A DNA stretch of 64,000 nt from assembly GCF_004331735.1 (NCBI RefSeq), contig NZ_SJSO01000022.1, positions 1 to 64,000 on the forward strand, read 5' to 3'. The stretch is from Pedobacter psychrodurus (GTDB taxonomy: Bacteria; Bacteroidota; Bacteroidia; Sphingobacteriales; Sphingobacteriaceae). A program made the translations under genes and the position numbers. Position 1 is the stretch's first letter. Each line of letters begins with the position of its first letter. Below the pieces are notes generated by a model that saw only the letters and a list, made by a program, of their open reading frames with translations, was not told the DNA's origin and searched no databases. Shown piece by piece: positions 10,268-16,919 of this stretch.

Positions 10268-10297
10268 CAACAGTCAGATGTTACCATCTGACTGTTG
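10268..10297. repeat. Perfect 13-bp inverted repeat
   Basis: CAACAGTCAGATG and CATCTGACTGTTG flank a TTAC loop. It lies between leuS and the small lipoprotein gene, away from any stop codon by more than 120 bp. A related GTCAGACA/TGTCTGAC palindrome occurs at 20405-20421, so this may belong to a dispersed short-palindrome family. Confidence 0.6.
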
Positions 10298-10332
10298 TTT
10301 ATAATTATGATAGCGAATCTTGTACACAACTA

Positions 10333-10356
10333 GTGTCAGTTGGGAACAACCGACAC
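10333..10356. repeat. Imperfect inverted repeat
   Basis: GTGTCAGTTG and CAACCGACAC flank a GGAA loop with one mismatch. It is followed by an A-run that belongs to the neighbouring terminator. Its role is not known. Confidence 0.4.
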
Positions 10357-10360
10357 CACA

Positions 10361-10398
10361 AAAAAAATGCGCCATTGATTTTAAAAACCAATGGCGCA
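10361..10398 (-). terminator. Rho-independent terminator of the small lipoprotein gene
   Basis: Read on the minus strand, a perfect 10-bp stem (TGCGCCATTG at 10368-10377 with CAATGGCGCA at 10389-10398) is followed by seven T. It is 24 bp downstream of the stop codon at 10423. Confidence 0.85.
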
Positions 10399-10422
10399 GC
10401 AAATAATCGGGGGATTAAGATC

Positions 10423-10851
10423 TTATCTTGATAAAGAATATACTTTAGTAACGTTTGTTTTATCAATTTTGGCCGTAAACTCTAACTTGTTTGCAGAAAT
10501 ACTGTTTATTTTACAATAATTCAATCCATCATTAAGGTCCATGCTAAATTGATCTGAATAAATAATCACATATGTCCCAATGGTTCTGTTACCTGATAAG
10601 CTCAACTCCACCTGGTCATCATTATTTGATTTATAATCAACATAATCACTTGTTGTACCATAGTTAACGGTTCCATTAATCTTTTTCGGATCTTTTAATG
10701 TTTCTTCAGCAGTATAACCAGAGGTTACAATTTTATTTAACGTCCATTTCCCTAACATCTGGGCTTTTAAAGAAGTATCATCTTTCTTACAAGAAACAAT
10801 AGTAGAGGCGATAAGTAAGAATAGGCTCAGAATAGTAATTTGTCTTTTCAT
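10423..10851 (-). CDS. Small lipocalin-like lipoprotein of unknown function
   Basis: I chose the ATG at 10851 rather than one 27 bp upstream, because it begins a clean lipoprotein signal (MKRQITILSLFLL...) with Cys at residue 21 of the 142-residue product. The mature part is about 120 residues with a LGKWTLNKIVT segment near its start and alternating beta-strand character. This resembles the small lipocalin-like lipoproteins common in Bacteroidota. No catalytic residues are evident. It is monocistronic, with a strong terminator downstream. The function is unknown. Confidence 0.75.
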   Translation of the reverse strand: MKRQITILSLFLLIASTIVSCKKDDTSLKAQMLGKWTLNKIVTSGYTAEETLKDPKKINGTVNYGTTSDYVDYKSNNDDQVELSLSGNRTIGTYVIIYSDQFSMDLNDGLNYCKINSISANKLEFTAKIDKTNVTKVYSLSR

Positions 10852-11042
10852 AGTTAAATTTAGTTTTAAGATATCCATAATTAACGCCGTTTCAACAAAT
10901 TTCGTACCGCCTTTCGAAAAAAATCAAATTTTGTTAAAGAATTTAATCCTCAAACTAAAAGCTAATCGCATACGTTAGTATTCATTTAGCAATCATTAAT
11001 TGGTGTTTATCAGGTATAATTTATATTTTCGCAGAAACAAAA

Positions 11043-11930
11043 ATGAAATACATGGAAGAATTCGAAGTAAGTGATGCATCTAAGAAAACCAAAACCGTTT
11101 ATATCTCTACTATAATCAGTATTGCCTTGGTTTTACTAATGCTGGGGCTGCTTGGTTTGGTACTTGTACATGCCAAAAACCTATCTAACTATGTTAAAGA
11201 AAACATTGTTTTAAACATTATTGTTGATGAAGGTGCAAAAGAAGCGGATGTTTTGGCTTTCCAGAAAGAGTTAAATGCTAACCCGGCGGTAAAACAAACT
11301 CAATATGTAAATAAAGAGCTTGCCGCGAGAAATTTAACCCAGGATTTAGGTGAAGATTTTGTTAACTTTTTAGGATACAACCCACTAACGTCTACCTTCG
11401 ATGTGTATTTAAAAGCAGAATTTGCGAACAATAAAAGCATCGATGCCTTAAAAGCAAGCATTTCTAAAAATCCCGTAGTTAAAGAGGTGGTTTACCAAAG
11501 CTCTTTAATTGATATGGTGAACAAAAATATTAGCACCATTGGCTTAATTATTTTGGCCTTTGCCGCACTACTATTAATTATTTCTATTGCACTGATTAAC
11601 AACACCATAAGGCTAGCAATCTACTCACAACGCTTTTTAATTAAAAGTATGCAGTTAGTTGGTGCAACGAAAAACTTTATTCGACGTCCTTTCTTATTGT
11701 TTGCTGCTTTGCATGGCTTAATTGCGGCATTTATTGCCATCATTATTTTATTGGCAACTTTAATTTATGCACGCAAAGAAGTACCAGAGATTATTATTTT
11801 AAATAACTACCAGGAATTTGGCTTCGTATTTATAGGCCTCTTAATTGTAGGTATTTTTATTACAGGTATTAGTACATGGTTTGCGGTAAGCAGATATTTA
11901 CGTTTAAAATCTTATCATCTTTATAGATAA
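11043..11930 (+). CDS. ftsX: Cell-division protein FtsX
   Basis: Inner-membrane partner of the FtsE ATPase, which controls peptidoglycan hydrolases at the septum. The 295 residues have the FtsX plan: an N-terminal cytoplasmic stretch, TM1 (about 21-43), an extracytoplasmic domain (about 45-165) and three further TM segments (about 170-190, 222-245, 258-282). ftsE is not next to it, as is common in Bacteroidota. Its stop codon shares one base with the start of the following DUF3098 gene, so the two are translationally coupled. A TATATTTT stretch just upstream may be the -7 element. Confidence 0.93.
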   Translation: MKYMEEFEVSDASKKTKTVYISTIISIALVLLMLGLLGLVLVHAKNLSNYVKENIVLNIIVDEGAKEADVLAFQKELNANPAVKQTQYVNKELAARNLTQDLGEDFVNFLGYNPLTSTFDVYLKAEFANNKSIDALKASISKNPVVKEVVYQSSLIDMVNKNISTIGLIILAFAALLLIISIALINNTIRLAIYSQRFLIKSMQLVGATKNFIRRPFLLFAALHGLIAAFIAIIILLATLIYARKEVPEIIILNNYQEFGFVFIGLLIVGIFITGISTWFAVSRYLRLKSYHLYR

Positions 11931-12157
11931 TGGCAGAAAAAAAAACAGGTCCGGTTGTAAAGGACGTTAAAAGCGAATTGGTTTTTACAAAAAAAAACTA
12001 TCAGTTATTATTAATCAGCATTGCAATTGTTGCGGTTGGCTTTATATTAATGATGGGTACCACGGGTGATATTTATGATTTCAGAAGAACTTTATTGGCA
12101 CCGATAGTGGTGTTGGCGGGTTTTGCTTTTGGCATTTATGCGATCCTAAAAAAATAA
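11930..12157 (+). CDS. DUF3098 small membrane protein
   Basis: A 75-residue protein with two hydrophobic helices (about 27-45 and 53-73) and a charged N-terminus. Small proteins of this kind regularly sit between ftsX and uppP in Bacteroidota and belong to DUF3098. The start codon overlaps the ftsX stop by one base (TAATG). A link to division or envelope work is suggested by position only, and no biochemical role is known to me. Confidence 0.85.
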   Translation: MAEKKTGPVVKDVKSELVFTKKNYQLLLISIAIVAVGFILMMGTTGDIYDFRRTLLAPIVVLAGFAFGIYAILKK

Positions 12158-12180
12158 TTTCATCTTAAAGGATTATACTT

Positions 12181-12217
12181 GAGAACGCTTAATCAATAAA
12201 TTAAGCGTTCTCTTTAT
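12181..12217 (+). terminator. Terminator after the ftsX operon
   Basis: GAGAACGCTTAAT (12181-12193) pairs perfectly with ATTAAGCGTTCTC (12200-12212) around a six-base loop, followed by a T-rich tract. It separates the ftsX-DUF3098 unit from uppP, although read-through is possible because uppP starts only 27 bp later. Confidence 0.8.
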
Positions 12218-12238
12218 TTCTTATCTTTTCATATAAAT

Positions 12239-13033
12239 ATGAACTCTTTTGAAGCCATTGTCCTTGCCATTGTTGAAGGATTAACTGAATTTTTGCCTGT
12301 ATCGAGCACCGGACACATGATTATTGCCTCATCGTTTATGGGCATTGCATCAGATCCATTTGTAAAACTATTTACCATTGCCATCCAATTGGGCGCTATA
12401 ATGTCAGTGGTGGTACTCTATTTCAAAAGGTTCTTCAAATCAATAAACTTCTACATTAAACTATTAGTTGCATTTATTCCTGCAGCAATATTTGGCCTGC
12501 TATTAAGTAAAAAAATAGACGAATTACTGGAAAGCCCGATGGCTGTTGGTATTTCGCTATTAGTTGGTGGCATTATCTTATTATTTGTTGATAAATGGTA
12601 TAACAAACCAACCATTAATGAAGAGGAGGAAGTAAACTATTTAACAGCGCTGAAAATAGGTTTCTTCCAATGTATTGCCATGATACCAGGCGTATCGCGT
12701 TCAGGAGCAACTATTGTTGGTGGTATGAGTCAGAAATTAAGCAGAAAGGTTGCCGCAGAATTTTCATTCTTCCTCGCAGTACCTACCATGTTTGCGGCAA
12801 CAGCAAAAAAACTTTACGATTTTTATAAAGAAGGCAATACGATTACACATGATCAGACCAATCTTTTAATTATTGGTAATGTTGTTGCCTTTGTAGTGGC
12901 ACTCTTAGCCATAAAAAGCTTCATTGGGTACTTAAATAAAAATGGTTTTAAAGTATTTGGATGGTATAGAATTGCTGCAGGTTTAATTATTATCATCCTG
13001 CTATTGAGTGGCCACAACTTACAAATTATATAA
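12239..13033 (+). CDS. uppP: Undecaprenyl-diphosphatase
   Basis: Inner-membrane enzyme that removes phosphate from undecaprenyl pyrophosphate to recycle the lipid carrier for peptidoglycan and O-antigen synthesis. Overproduction of this family (BacA) gives bacitracin resistance. The 264 residues carry both family signatures: EGLTEFLPVSSTGH (13-26) and PGVSRSGATI (150-159), plus about seven hydrophobic helices. It is placed 26 bp before truB. A -7 promoter box for truB overlaps the end of this gene's downstream spacer. Confidence 0.96.
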   Translation: MNSFEAIVLAIVEGLTEFLPVSSTGHMIIASSFMGIASDPFVKLFTIAIQLGAIMSVVVLYFKRFFKSINFYIKLLVAFIPAAIFGLLLSKKIDELLESPMAVGISLLVGGIILLFVDKWYNKPTINEEEEVNYLTALKIGFFQCIAMIPGVSRSGATIVGGMSQKLSRKVAAEFSFFLAVPTMFAATAKKLYDFYKEGNTITHDQTNLLIIGNVVAFVVALLAIKSFIGYLNKNGFKVFGWYRIAAGLIIIILLLSGHNLQII

Positions 13034-13037
13034 TCCG

Positions 13038-13045
13038 TATCTTTG
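13038..13045 (+). promoter_or_regulatory. -7 promoter element for truB
   Basis: TATCTTTG is only 14 bp ahead of the GTG start codon of truB, so a transcript starting here would have a leader of a few bases only. A -33 element is not evident. Confidence 0.5.
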
Positions 13046-13059
13046 CGCAAAAAAGATTT

Positions 13060-13791
13060 GTGAGTACCGAAAATTCAAAATTTAAAGACTTCAATTTTGC
13101 TGAAGGCGAATTGCTCTTAATTAACAAACCATACAAATGGACTTCATTTGATGTGGTGGGCAAAATCCGTAATTCTTTAAAACCGCTAAAGCTAAAGGTT
13201 GGTCATGCCGGCACTTTAGATCCCCTTGCTACAGGCTTGTTGATCATCTGTACAGGCAAGCTTACCAAACAGATCGATACTTTTCAGGCTGAAGAGAAAG
13301 AATATACCGGAACAATGATTCTGGGCGCTACTACTCCATCATTCGATATGGAAACAGAAGTAGATCAGACTTTCGATATTAGCAAAGTTACAGAAGCTGA
13401 GATTTATGCAGCCTGTAAACCTTTTATTGGCGACATAGAACAATACCCACCTGCTCACTCTGCCGTAAAAGTAAATGGCGAACGTTTATACGTAAAAGCA
13501 AGATTAGGCGAGGAGGTTGAACTGCGTAAACGTTTTGTGAGTGTTCCAGCATTTGAAATTACACGAATTGAACTCCCTGAGATCGATTTTAGAATTGTAT
13601 GCAGCAAAGGTACTTATATCCGCTCGTTAATATCCGATTTTGGCAAACAGTTAAATGGCGGAGCTTATCTTTCTAAACTTACCCGTACCCGAAGCGGAAA
13701 CTTTTTGCTTAAAGATGCGTTTGAGGTATTAGAACTTGTTAATTATATTCGTAGCAAAAAAGAAGAAGCTAAAACTGAAGCAGAGGCATGA
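13060..13791 (+). CDS. truB: tRNA pseudouridine-55 synthase
   Basis: Makes pseudouridine 55 in the T-loop of nearly all tRNAs. The 243 residues contain the signature GHAGTLDPLATG (48-59) with catalytic Asp54, the substrate-site segment after about 125 and the CSKGTYIRSLISDFG motif near 187-201. The start is GTG at 13060, since no ATG lies in frame nearby upstream. The last codons overlap the next gene by four bases (ATGA), which indicates coupling to the yitT-type gene. Confidence 0.96.
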   Translation: MSTENSKFKDFNFAEGELLLINKPYKWTSFDVVGKIRNSLKPLKLKVGHAGTLDPLATGLLIICTGKLTKQIDTFQAEEKEYTGTMILGATTPSFDMETEVDQTFDISKVTEAEIYAACKPFIGDIEQYPPAHSAVKVNGERLYVKARLGEEVELRKRFVSVPAFEITRIELPEIDFRIVCSKGTYIRSLISDFGKQLNGGAYLSKLTRTRSGNFLLKDAFEVLELVNYIRSKKEEAKTEAEA

Positions 13792-14648
13792 ACCGCATCA
13801 AAAACAGGAACATCAGATTTATAAAAGAAATTCTTTTAATTATTGCAGGTGTAACTTCGGCATGTTTTGGCTTAAAAAGCTTTTTAATGCCCAGTCATTT
13901 TATTGATGGTGGTGTTACAGGGATTTCACTTTTGCTAAGCACCTTAACAGGCTGGAATTTATCGTACCTTATTGTTATCATTAATATTCCATTCGTTATT
14001 TTAGGTTATAGGCAAATTGGTAAAGGCTTTGCCCTTAAAACCGCTATCGCCATTGCGGCACTCTCGGTAGCTTTAATTTTTCTGCCCTTTCAGCCCATTA
14101 CTCACGACAAATTATTGATCGCATTTTTTGGTGGTTTGTTTTTAGGTGGAGGAATTGGATTGGCCATGCGTGGTGGCTGTGTAATTGATGGAACAGAGGT
14201 TTTAGCTCTTTATATCAGTAAAAACAGCATTTTAACCGTTGGTAATATTATCCTGATCTTAAATATCATTATTTTTGCCTTTGCGGCTTATTACCTGAAC
14301 ATCGAAACCGCCTTATACGCGATTTTAACTTACTTATCCGCATCAAGCACGATAGATTTCATTGTAAACGGTATAGAACAATATACTGGTGTAACCATTA
14401 TTTCAGAGCACCAGGAAGAGATTAAGGAATTCATCATCAAGGAAATGAAACGTGGGGTTACCATTTATAAAGGTGAGGGTGGTTATGGAGAAAAGAAAGA
14501 TATCGATATTATTTTCACCGTTGTTACCAAACTAGAAATGAGCAAATTACAAACTGCCATTCGCCAGATTGATTCGGATGCCTTTGTAATACAACAACAA
14601 ATTGCCGATTTAAAAGGCGGGGTGGTAAAACGCCATGCCTTACATTAA
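13788..14648 (+). CDS. YitT family membrane protein (DUF161/DUF2179)
   Basis: Integral membrane protein of unknown transport or regulatory role. The 286 residues contain about five to six hydrophobic helices in the first 200 residues with the internal Gly-rich GGVTGISLLL (about 43-52) and GGCVIDGTEVLALY segments typical of the YitT family. They are followed by a soluble C-terminal DUF2179 domain (about 205-275) with YGEKKDIDIIFTVV. The gene overlaps truB by four bases and precedes ribF by 12 bp, so truB, yitT and ribF probably form one transcript. Confidence 0.9.
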   Translation: MNRIKNRNIRFIKEILLIIAGVTSACFGLKSFLMPSHFIDGGVTGISLLLSTLTGWNLSYLIVIINIPFVILGYRQIGKGFALKTAIAIAALSVALIFLPFQPITHDKLLIAFFGGLFLGGGIGLAMRGGCVIDGTEVLALYISKNSILTVGNIILILNIIIFAFAAYYLNIETALYAILTYLSASSTIDFIVNGIEQYTGVTIISEHQEEIKEFIIKEMKRGVTIYKGEGGYGEKKDIDIIFTVVTKLEMSKLQTAIRQIDSDAFVIQQQIADLKGGVVKRHALH

Positions 14649-14660
14649 TTTCCCATTCCA

Positions 14661-15650
14661 TTGAAGATATATCATAACCTTTCGGATTTTAAAAAACTAG
14701 ATAATGCCATTGTAACCATTGGCACTTTTGACGGTGTGCATTTCGGCCACCAAAAAATTATTAAACAACTGGTAGAAAAAGCAAAATCCGATAACGGAGA
14801 AAGCGTAATATTAACTTTTTTTCCACACCCGAGAATGATCATTGATCCTGAAAACCAGGAGCTAAAAATGATTAATACCATTAATGAAAAAGCCGAAATT
14901 TTAAAAGGTTTAGGTGTAGATCATTTAATCATCACGCCATTTACCAGAGATTTCTCTAATCAGCTGCCTGAAGATTATATAAAAAACACACTGGTGAACA
15001 ATATTGGCACCAAGCATATTATTATTGGTTATGACCATCGCTTTGGTAAAGACCGTTCGGGCAACCTAAACGATTTGAAAGCTGCTGGCTTACATTATGG
15101 CTTTAGTGTAGAAGAAATTATGGAACAGGATATTCATGATGTTGCGGTAAGCTCGACGAAAATCCGTCAGGCACTTTTAGCAGGAGATGTAAGTTTGGCT
15201 AACGATTACCTAGGCTACCCTTTTTCTATTTTTGGAAGGGTAATTAAAGGTGATAAAATCGGCAGAACAATTGGTTTCCCAACAGCCAATATCTTTGTAG
15301 AAGAAACTTACAAACTGATTCCAGGCGATGGCATTTATGCAGTAACTGTAGAGATGAGTTCGGAGTTTAGAGTTGAGAGTTTAGAGGTTAAGCAACTCCA
15401 AACTCCAAGCCCCGCATTCAAAACTATCTACGAAGGCATGGCTTACATTGGGCAGCGGCCAACCATTAACGGAATGACCAGAAATATTGAGGTTAATATT
15501 TTCGATTTTAACCAAGAAATTTATGGACAGGATATTAAGATGAACTTTTTGAAATTCCTCCGTCATGATGTGAAATTTACCGGATTAGAAGCTTTAACTG
15601 TTCAATTACAAAAAGACAAGGAAGCAACTTTAGCTTATTTTAATGGGTAA
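14661..15650 (+). CDS. ribF: Bifunctional riboflavin kinase / FAD synthetase
   Basis: Phosphorylates riboflavin to FMN and adenylates FMN to FAD. The N-terminal nucleotidyltransferase domain has the HxGH motif HFGH (27-30) and the STKIR motif (165-169). The C-terminal kinase domain has IGFPTAN (204-210) and GQRPTIN (264-270). The start is TTG at 14661, because the in-frame yitT stop lies just upstream and no ATG is available. At 329 residues it is somewhat longer than usual. About 20 extra residues (near 232-253) are encoded by repeat-like DNA inside the kinase domain. The stop codon abuts the convergent toxin gene with no gap. Confidence 0.95.
   Translation: MKIYHNLSDFKKLDNAIVTIGTFDGVHFGHQKIIKQLVEKAKSDNGESVILTFFPHPRMIIDPENQELKMINTINEKAEILKGLGVDHLIITPFTRDFSNQLPEDYIKNTLVNNIGTKHIIIGYDHRFGKDRSGNLNDLKAAGLHYGFSVEEIMEQDIHDVAVSSTKIRQALLAGDVSLANDYLGYPFSIFGRVIKGDKIGRTIGFPTANIFVEETYKLIPGDGIYAVTVEMSSEFRVESLEVKQLQTPSPAFKTIYEGMAYIGQRPTINGMTRNIEVNIFDFNQEIYGQDIKMNFLKFLRHDVKFTGLEALTVQLQKDKEATLAYFNG
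15354..15419 (+). repeat. Repeat-like in-frame insertion within ribF
   Basis: The DNA here is built of short repeated words (GAGTT, TTAGAG, AACTCCAA) with partial inverted symmetry: TTGGAGTT-like words on one side and AACTCCAA on the other. It encodes SSEFRVESLEVKQLQTPSP, which interrupts the conserved kinase fold between VTVEM and the FKTIYEGMAYIGQRPT segment. Similar word-rich repeats occur in intergenic DNA at 19136-19205 and 26680-26722. Confidence 0.6.
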
Positions 15651-16055
15651 TTACTGCTCTGGATACAAAGTTAAATCACTAATAAATCTAAAATCTTTTA
15701 GATTATAAGTAAATAGTTTTAGCTTGGTTTCTATCGCTGTTGCGGCAATTAACGAATCAGGTATTGCAAGTCCATGGCTTAATTTAAAACTCTGCATTAA
15801 ATTAATTGCAGTTAAGTTTATTCTTTCGTTAATTAATATAATACTAAATCTACTCAGTTTTTTATTGATAGTGTTAAGATCTAACTTATTAGTGGCTCCA
15901 AACAATAATTCCATTTTGGTAACGGATGAAATGATAACATTATCTAATTCTATAGCCGTTTCTAGTAACGCTGTTGCTGATGCATTCCTACTTTTATTTT
16001 TATCAAAATAATCTATTAATACATCCGTATCGCAAATTATTTTTTCCTTTGCCAT
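15651..16055 (-). CDS. PIN-domain ribonuclease toxin (VapC-like)
   Basis: Likely RNase toxin of a type II toxin-antitoxin pair. The 134 residues form one PIN domain with the expected acidic residues: Asp9 in CDTDVLIDYF, Glu49 in KMELLFG, Asp100 in IPDSLIAA and a late acidic residue near Asp121 in YNLKDF. It overlaps the upstream antitoxin gene by 19 bp, the usual antitoxin-first arrangement, and ends directly against ribF. The RNA target is not predictable. Family assignment is strong; calling it VapC rather than another PIN toxin is by context. Confidence 0.88.
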   Translation of the reverse strand: MAKEKIICDTDVLIDYFDKNKSRNASATALLETAIELDNVIISSVTKMELLFGATNKLDLNTINKKLSRFSIILINERINLTAINLMQSFKLSHGLAIPDSLIAATAIETKLKLFTYNLKDFRFISDLTLYPEQ

Positions 16056-16288
16056 GCAGTATTTCTTAATTCCTCAGCACTTAAATCCTTTCCTGTAAAA
16101 ACATCATGTAATTCGGAGATATCAATCGATCCATCTCCAACGATTACAGGAATACCATTAATACTGACATCTTTTTTAACCTTTGTTTTAGCTTTATGAT
16201 CCGCAACAGAAAAATTCAAGTATTTGCCTAATTCCTTAAGTGCCTCCAAAGTTTTATTGCTTTTATATTTAATCGTTACTTCTTTCAT
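16037..16288 (-). CDS. Probable antitoxin partner of the PIN toxin
   Basis: A small protein (83 residues from the ATG at 16288; a second ATG lies 9 bp upstream). It starts with MKEVTIKYKSNKTLEALKELG and ends with the charged SAEELRNTAWQRKK. The N-terminal beta strand and following helix resemble short antitoxins that bind DNA, and the flexible acidic middle could wrap the toxin. I do not recognise a named antitoxin family, so the call rests on the 19-bp overlap with the downstream PIN gene and on size. Autoregulation of the pair is expected but no operator is obvious. Confidence 0.75.
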   Translation of the reverse strand: MKEVTIKYKSNKTLEALKELGKYLNFSVADHKAKTKVKKDVSINGIPVIVGDGSIDISELHDVFTGKDLSAEELRNTAWQRKK

Positions 16289-16429
16289 TAGATTCAACTT
16301 TTTTAATATTCGTTAATCATCTACATACAAATTTAATCAATATTTCTTATAATAATACTCATAGTGTTTGTGGCTAATAAGCATTATATCCGAAAGACTG
16401 CATCAATTTTAATCAGATTTTCCTTTCAA

Positions 16430-16472
16430 AAAAGCCTCATTTTCGTTATATTAGCAGCAATGAGGCTTTTTT
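16430..16472. terminator. Hairpin AAAAAGCCTCAT / ATGAGGCTTTTT
   Basis: Twelve-base arms flank a loop of about 19 bases, with a T-run after either arm, so it could stop transcription in both directions. No annotated gene ends directly before it on either strand. The right arm contains the presumed ATG (16460) of the following small gene, so it may instead fold over that start codon. Confidence 0.5.
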
Positions 16473-16813
16473 ACATCATCTTCTTTCTATCTATCTCCAT
16501 TAATTTTGCGGTCTTCGCATCGCAGGAAAAAAGAAATGATGTACCATTTAAAAACACTAAAATAAGTTTCATTTCAAGCAAAAAAAACATCAAATCCAAT
16601 TCTGATTTTAGTCAGGATAATGAGCAGATACAAAAGGATTTTATCAACAGTTCAATTGTAAAAATATCTTCAAGTGTTTGTGTTCTCCTGTCTTTTTTGT
16701 TATTCCTTTTTTTCAAGAACAAAACGATCAATGCAAAAGTTGTAATTAAGAGATTAAAATATAATTATTGTTGCCTGTTTAAGATGCTCTATCCAAAACA
16801 TGTTTTTTGGTAA
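16460..16813 (+). CDS. Hypothetical small membrane-anchored protein
   Basis: Possible gene of 117 residues starting at ATG 16460. The translation opens with a signal-like segment (MRLFYIIFFLSISINFAVFAS), has a polar Ser/Lys/Asn-rich middle and one strong TM helix (CVLLSFLLFLFF) near residue 78. The tail is basic and Cys-containing. A -7-like TATATTAG lies just upstream at 16447-16454. An in-frame extension to 16364 exists but is less likely. No family is recognised. It might be a chance ORF, and the hairpin over its start is odd. Confidence 0.45.
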   Translation: MRLFYIIFFLSISINFAVFASQEKRNDVPFKNTKISFISSKKNIKSNSDFSQDNEQIQKDFINSSIVKISSSVCVLLSFLLFLFFKNKTINAKVVIKRLKYNYCCLFKMLYPKHVFW

Positions 16814-16919
16814 GTAATTTCATTTTTCAACCACTTCAATGTGGGTTTTTCAATAAAATGCCAGATATTAAATTATATCCGGAAATAAATTATTTAAACA
16901 TCATTACCCATTTTTATAG

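Noticed and set aside
10213..10431. 72-residue ORF between leuS and the lipoprotein gene
   Set aside because: It is composed of inverted repeats and a terminator and overlaps the stop of the real gene.
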